Source: CAVZCK01 sp963798805 (GTDB lineage Bacteria > Pseudomonadota > Alphaproteobacteria > Rhizobiales > Rhodomicrobiaceae). From it: DNA of 64,000 nt. Below, in pieces: positions 62,296 through 64,000 of this stretch. The position numbers were made by a program, and so were the translations under genes. The number at the start of each line of letters is the position of its first letter. The stretch's first letter is position 1. Location: positions 930,001 to 994,000 of the forward strand of contig CAWCVC010000010.1 in the NCBI GenBank assembly GCA_963798805.1. Reading direction: 5' to 3'. The notes under the pieces were generated by a model. The model was given only the letters and a program-made list of their open reading frames with translations. It searched no databases and was not told the origin of the DNA.

Positions 62296-62625
62296 ATGAT
62301 CGAGAGCGCCGACCTCACGACTGTCATGAAAACGCTGGCTGACCCGACGCGGCGAGGCGTGTTCGAGAGCATCATGCGCCAGGGCGAAATAACGGTCGGC
62401 GAGTTGGTGAAGGGCTCACATGTCTCGCAGCCGGCGATTTCGCAGCATCTGCGCGCCCTGCGCGATGCCGGGCTCGTCCATGAGCGGCGTTCGGGCCGGC
62501 AGGTGTTCTACCGGCCGGAGCCCAAAGGCCTCACCCCACTGGTCGATTGGGTCGGCCATTACACGGCCTTCTGGCGCGAGCGCTTCGACGCCATGGAAAA
62601 ACTGCTCAAGGAGATGGATCGATGA
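62296..62625 (+). CDS. ArsR-family regulator
   Basis: A 109-residue winged-helix repressor. LTTVMKTLADPTRRGVFESIMRQGEITVGELVKGSHVSQPAISQHLRALRDAGLVHERRSGRQVFYR, in pieces, is the ArsR fold; there is no metal-binding cysteine pair, so it senses something else. The next gene starts at its stop (ATGA). The pairing ArsR plus SRPBCC protein is common and the regulator typically controls its partner. Confidence 0.9.
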   Translation: MIESADLTTVMKTLADPTRRGVFESIMRQGEITVGELVKGSHVSQPAISQHLRALRDAGLVHERRSGRQVFYRPEPKGLTPLVDWVGHYTAFWRERFDAMEKLLKEMDR

Positions 62626-63077
62626 GCGAAAGCAACACGGCCACCCAGCGCGCCATCGTCGTGGAGCGAACGCTGCCGCAACCGCCCGAAAAGATCTGGC
62701 GTGTGCTTACCGACCCGGATCTGATCGCAGCCTGGCTGATGCCGAACGACTTCAAGCCGGTCGTCGGCCACCGCTTCCATTTCCACACCAAGCCGATGGG
62801 CAATTGGGACGGCGTCGTCGATTGCGAGGTGCTGGAATGCGATCCCCCGCGTCGGCTGCGCTATAGCTGGGTCGGCGGCTCGGACGACAATCCGAAATAC
62901 GGCTCGCGGCTGATCTCGGTGGTGACCTGGACTCTCACCGCTATCGAGGGCGGGACGCTCTTGCATATGGAGCATGACGGCTTCGGCCCCAGCAACGAAT
63001 TTGCCTTCGAGGCGATGAGCGACGGCTGGGCGCGCATGCCGGGGAGGATCGGCGAGTTGGCGGCAGCGCTGAACTGA
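62622..63077 (+). CDS. SRPBCC-domain protein (AHSA1-type)
   Basis: A 151-residue START/SRPBCC protein. IVVERTLPQPPEKIWRVLTDPDLIAAWLMPNDFKP is the start of the fold, and DCEVLECDPPRRLRYSWV and TLLHMEHDGFG lie in the cavity. It binds hydrophobic ligands; the ligand is unknown. Coupled to the arsR gene. Confidence 0.88.
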   Translation: MSESNTATQRAIVVERTLPQPPEKIWRVLTDPDLIAAWLMPNDFKPVVGHRFHFHTKPMGNWDGVVDCEVLECDPPRRLRYSWVGGSDDNPKYGSRLISVVTWTLTAIEGGTLLHMEHDGFGPSNEFAFEAMSDGWARMPGRIGELAAALN

Positions 63078-63194
63078 AGCCGCAAAATTCCTATCCCGCA
63101 CAACGACGAGCTTCTGCCCAGGTTGCCTGCGGGAAAGGTCGACGCCTCGCGGAAAAGGCTTGGGCGGCCGGCTTTCTCTCCTTATCTTGACCCT

Positions 63195-63914
63195 ATGGCG
63201 GATCCCCATCATCACCACACATCCCATGGCCACACTGGGCATTCCCACTCCCACGGCAGCGGACACGCCCACAACCATGCGCATGACGCCAGCGAAAGCC
63301 GCGTCGGCATCGCGGCCTGGATCGTCGTCGAAGCCTGGCACCGCCTGCAGGGCGCGCCTGTGGTCCTCGGCGGCATCATGTTCTGGGTGGCGCTCGGCGG
63401 GCTTGCCGTGAACATCGCCTCATTCGGCGTGCTGCATAGCGGCGACCGCACCAATCTCAACATGCGCGCGGCGGCGCTGCATGTGATGGGCGACCTGCTC
63501 GGCTCCGTCGCCGCGATCGCCGCGGCAATCGTGATCATGGTCAGCGGCTGGACGCCGATCGACCCGATCCTGTCGGTGCTGGTGGCGCTGATCATCCTGC
63601 GCTCGGCCTGGCGCGTGGTCAGCGACAGCGGCCATATCCTGCTCGAAGGCACGCCGAGCGGCATCGATGCTCGCGAGATCGCGCGCGACCTCAGCGCCGC
63701 CTTCCCCGTCATCGAGGACGTGCATCATATCCACACCTGGTCGATCACCGAGGAGCGGCCGATGGTGACGCTGCATGTGCGCGTGGTCGAAGCGTGCCAG
63801 CCGGAGCGCATCGCCGCCGACGTCAAGCAGCGGCTGATGCAACGGTTCGGGGTTTCGCATGCGACGGTGGAGGTGGAGTTCGACTGCTGCGCGGATGAGA
63901 AGGAGACTGCGTGA
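63195..63914 (+). CDS. Cation diffusion facilitator lacking its first helices
   Basis: A 239-residue zinc-exporter-type protein. The His-rich start (HHHHTSHGHTGHSHSHGSGH in part) is kept, but it runs directly into IAAWIVVEAWHRLQGAPVVLGG, which in homologues is near the third or fourth helix. TM1-TM3 (about 80 residues with the HNLSD-type metal site) are absent, while TM5-6 (HVMGDLLGSVAAIAAAIVI) and the C-terminal domain (VHHIHTWSITEERPMVTLHV) remain. The frame is continuous, so an in-frame deletion, perhaps at a short repeat (GIAA/LIAA), is the likeliest cause. Full members have about 300 residues. Probably non-functional as an exporter. Confidence 0.75.
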   Translation: MADPHHHHTSHGHTGHSHSHGSGHAHNHAHDASESRVGIAAWIVVEAWHRLQGAPVVLGGIMFWVALGGLAVNIASFGVLHSGDRTNLNMRAAALHVMGDLLGSVAAIAAAIVIMVSGWTPIDPILSVLVALIILRSAWRVVSDSGHILLEGTPSGIDAREIARDLSAAFPVIEDVHHIHTWSITEERPMVTLHVRVVEACQPERIAADVKQRLMQRFGVSHATVEVEFDCCADEKETA

Positions 63915-64000
63915 AAAGCTCGAACCATCTTTAGGCCGTTTTCAAAACTTCAACAGTCATTCGTAAATGCGAATGGCACAACGCGGGCGAGCTTCGGAGG

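Overview
The window is chromosomal, GC-rich and gene-dense, with alphaproteobacterial gene orders throughout: fabD-fabG-acpP-fabF-mltG, rpsF-rpsR-DUF2232-rplI, hslVU, a hisB/H/A/F cluster, DUF2865 and DUF2628 proteins, phasins and CreA. The palindrome at 20568-20614 and the repeats at 10623-10798 and 16348-16412 look like the dispersed intergenic palindromes of Hyphomicrobiales (Rhizobiales), so I place it in that order; the genus cannot be told. I see no rRNA, tRNA, CRISPR array, intact insertion sequence or prophage.

Layout. 1-9018: end of a uracil-DNA glycosylase gene, ETF-ubiquinone oxidoreductase, beta-carbonic anhydrase, a DUF2865 protein, an exported ankyrin protein, a broken glutamyl-tRNA synthetase gene behind nadE, and a permuted papain-like (NlpC/P60-type) protein. 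9135-14576: class II DAHP synthase, two nested inverted repeats, an exported peroxiredoxin, a VIT/CCC1 transporter, a YbdK-type ligase and an SDR. 14932-19853: a complete branched-chain-amino-acid-type ABC transporter in which permease LivM and ATPase LivG are one protein. 19854-20829 is a repeat-bearing gap. 20830-27544: hslVU, then the his cluster, which is interrupted by an antisense Cas2/SinR-like gene and carries an arginase-fold gene between hisA and hisF. 27580-33020: tyrS, anmK, a small hydrophilic protein and the ribosomal S6/S18/L9 operon. 33390-41487: type II fatty acid synthesis, mltG, a CHASE2 membrane protein with a small exported partner, and a lytic transglycosylase.

42049-51528: a glycosyltransferase/glycogen-debranching pair, creA, a phasin-like protein, DUF2892, an integrase scrap, a ferritin-like protein, an MFS exporter divergent from a LysR regulator with clear palindromic operators, and a panE-like gene. 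51649-56915: mmcB, the ergothioneine genes egtB-egtD, acylphosphatase, a small XRE regulator, a MobA-like nucleotidyltransferase, a phasin and a small membrane protein. 56947-64000: ispG with a frameshift, zur-znuC-znuB, an ECF-type ATPase, a LOR/tubby-like protein, an autoregulated-looking arsR-SRPBCC pair with a probable leaderless promoter, and a zinc-exporter-type CDF protein that seems to have lost its first membrane helices.

No large new multi-gene defence or biosynthetic system stands out. The most unusual points are the remodelled his operon (antisense Cas2-like gene, extended HisH tail, arginase-like protein with a changed metal ligand), the three damaged genes (gltX, ispG, CDF), the fused LivMG protein, the CHASE2 pair without an output domain, and the nested inverted repeats after the DAHP synthase gene.
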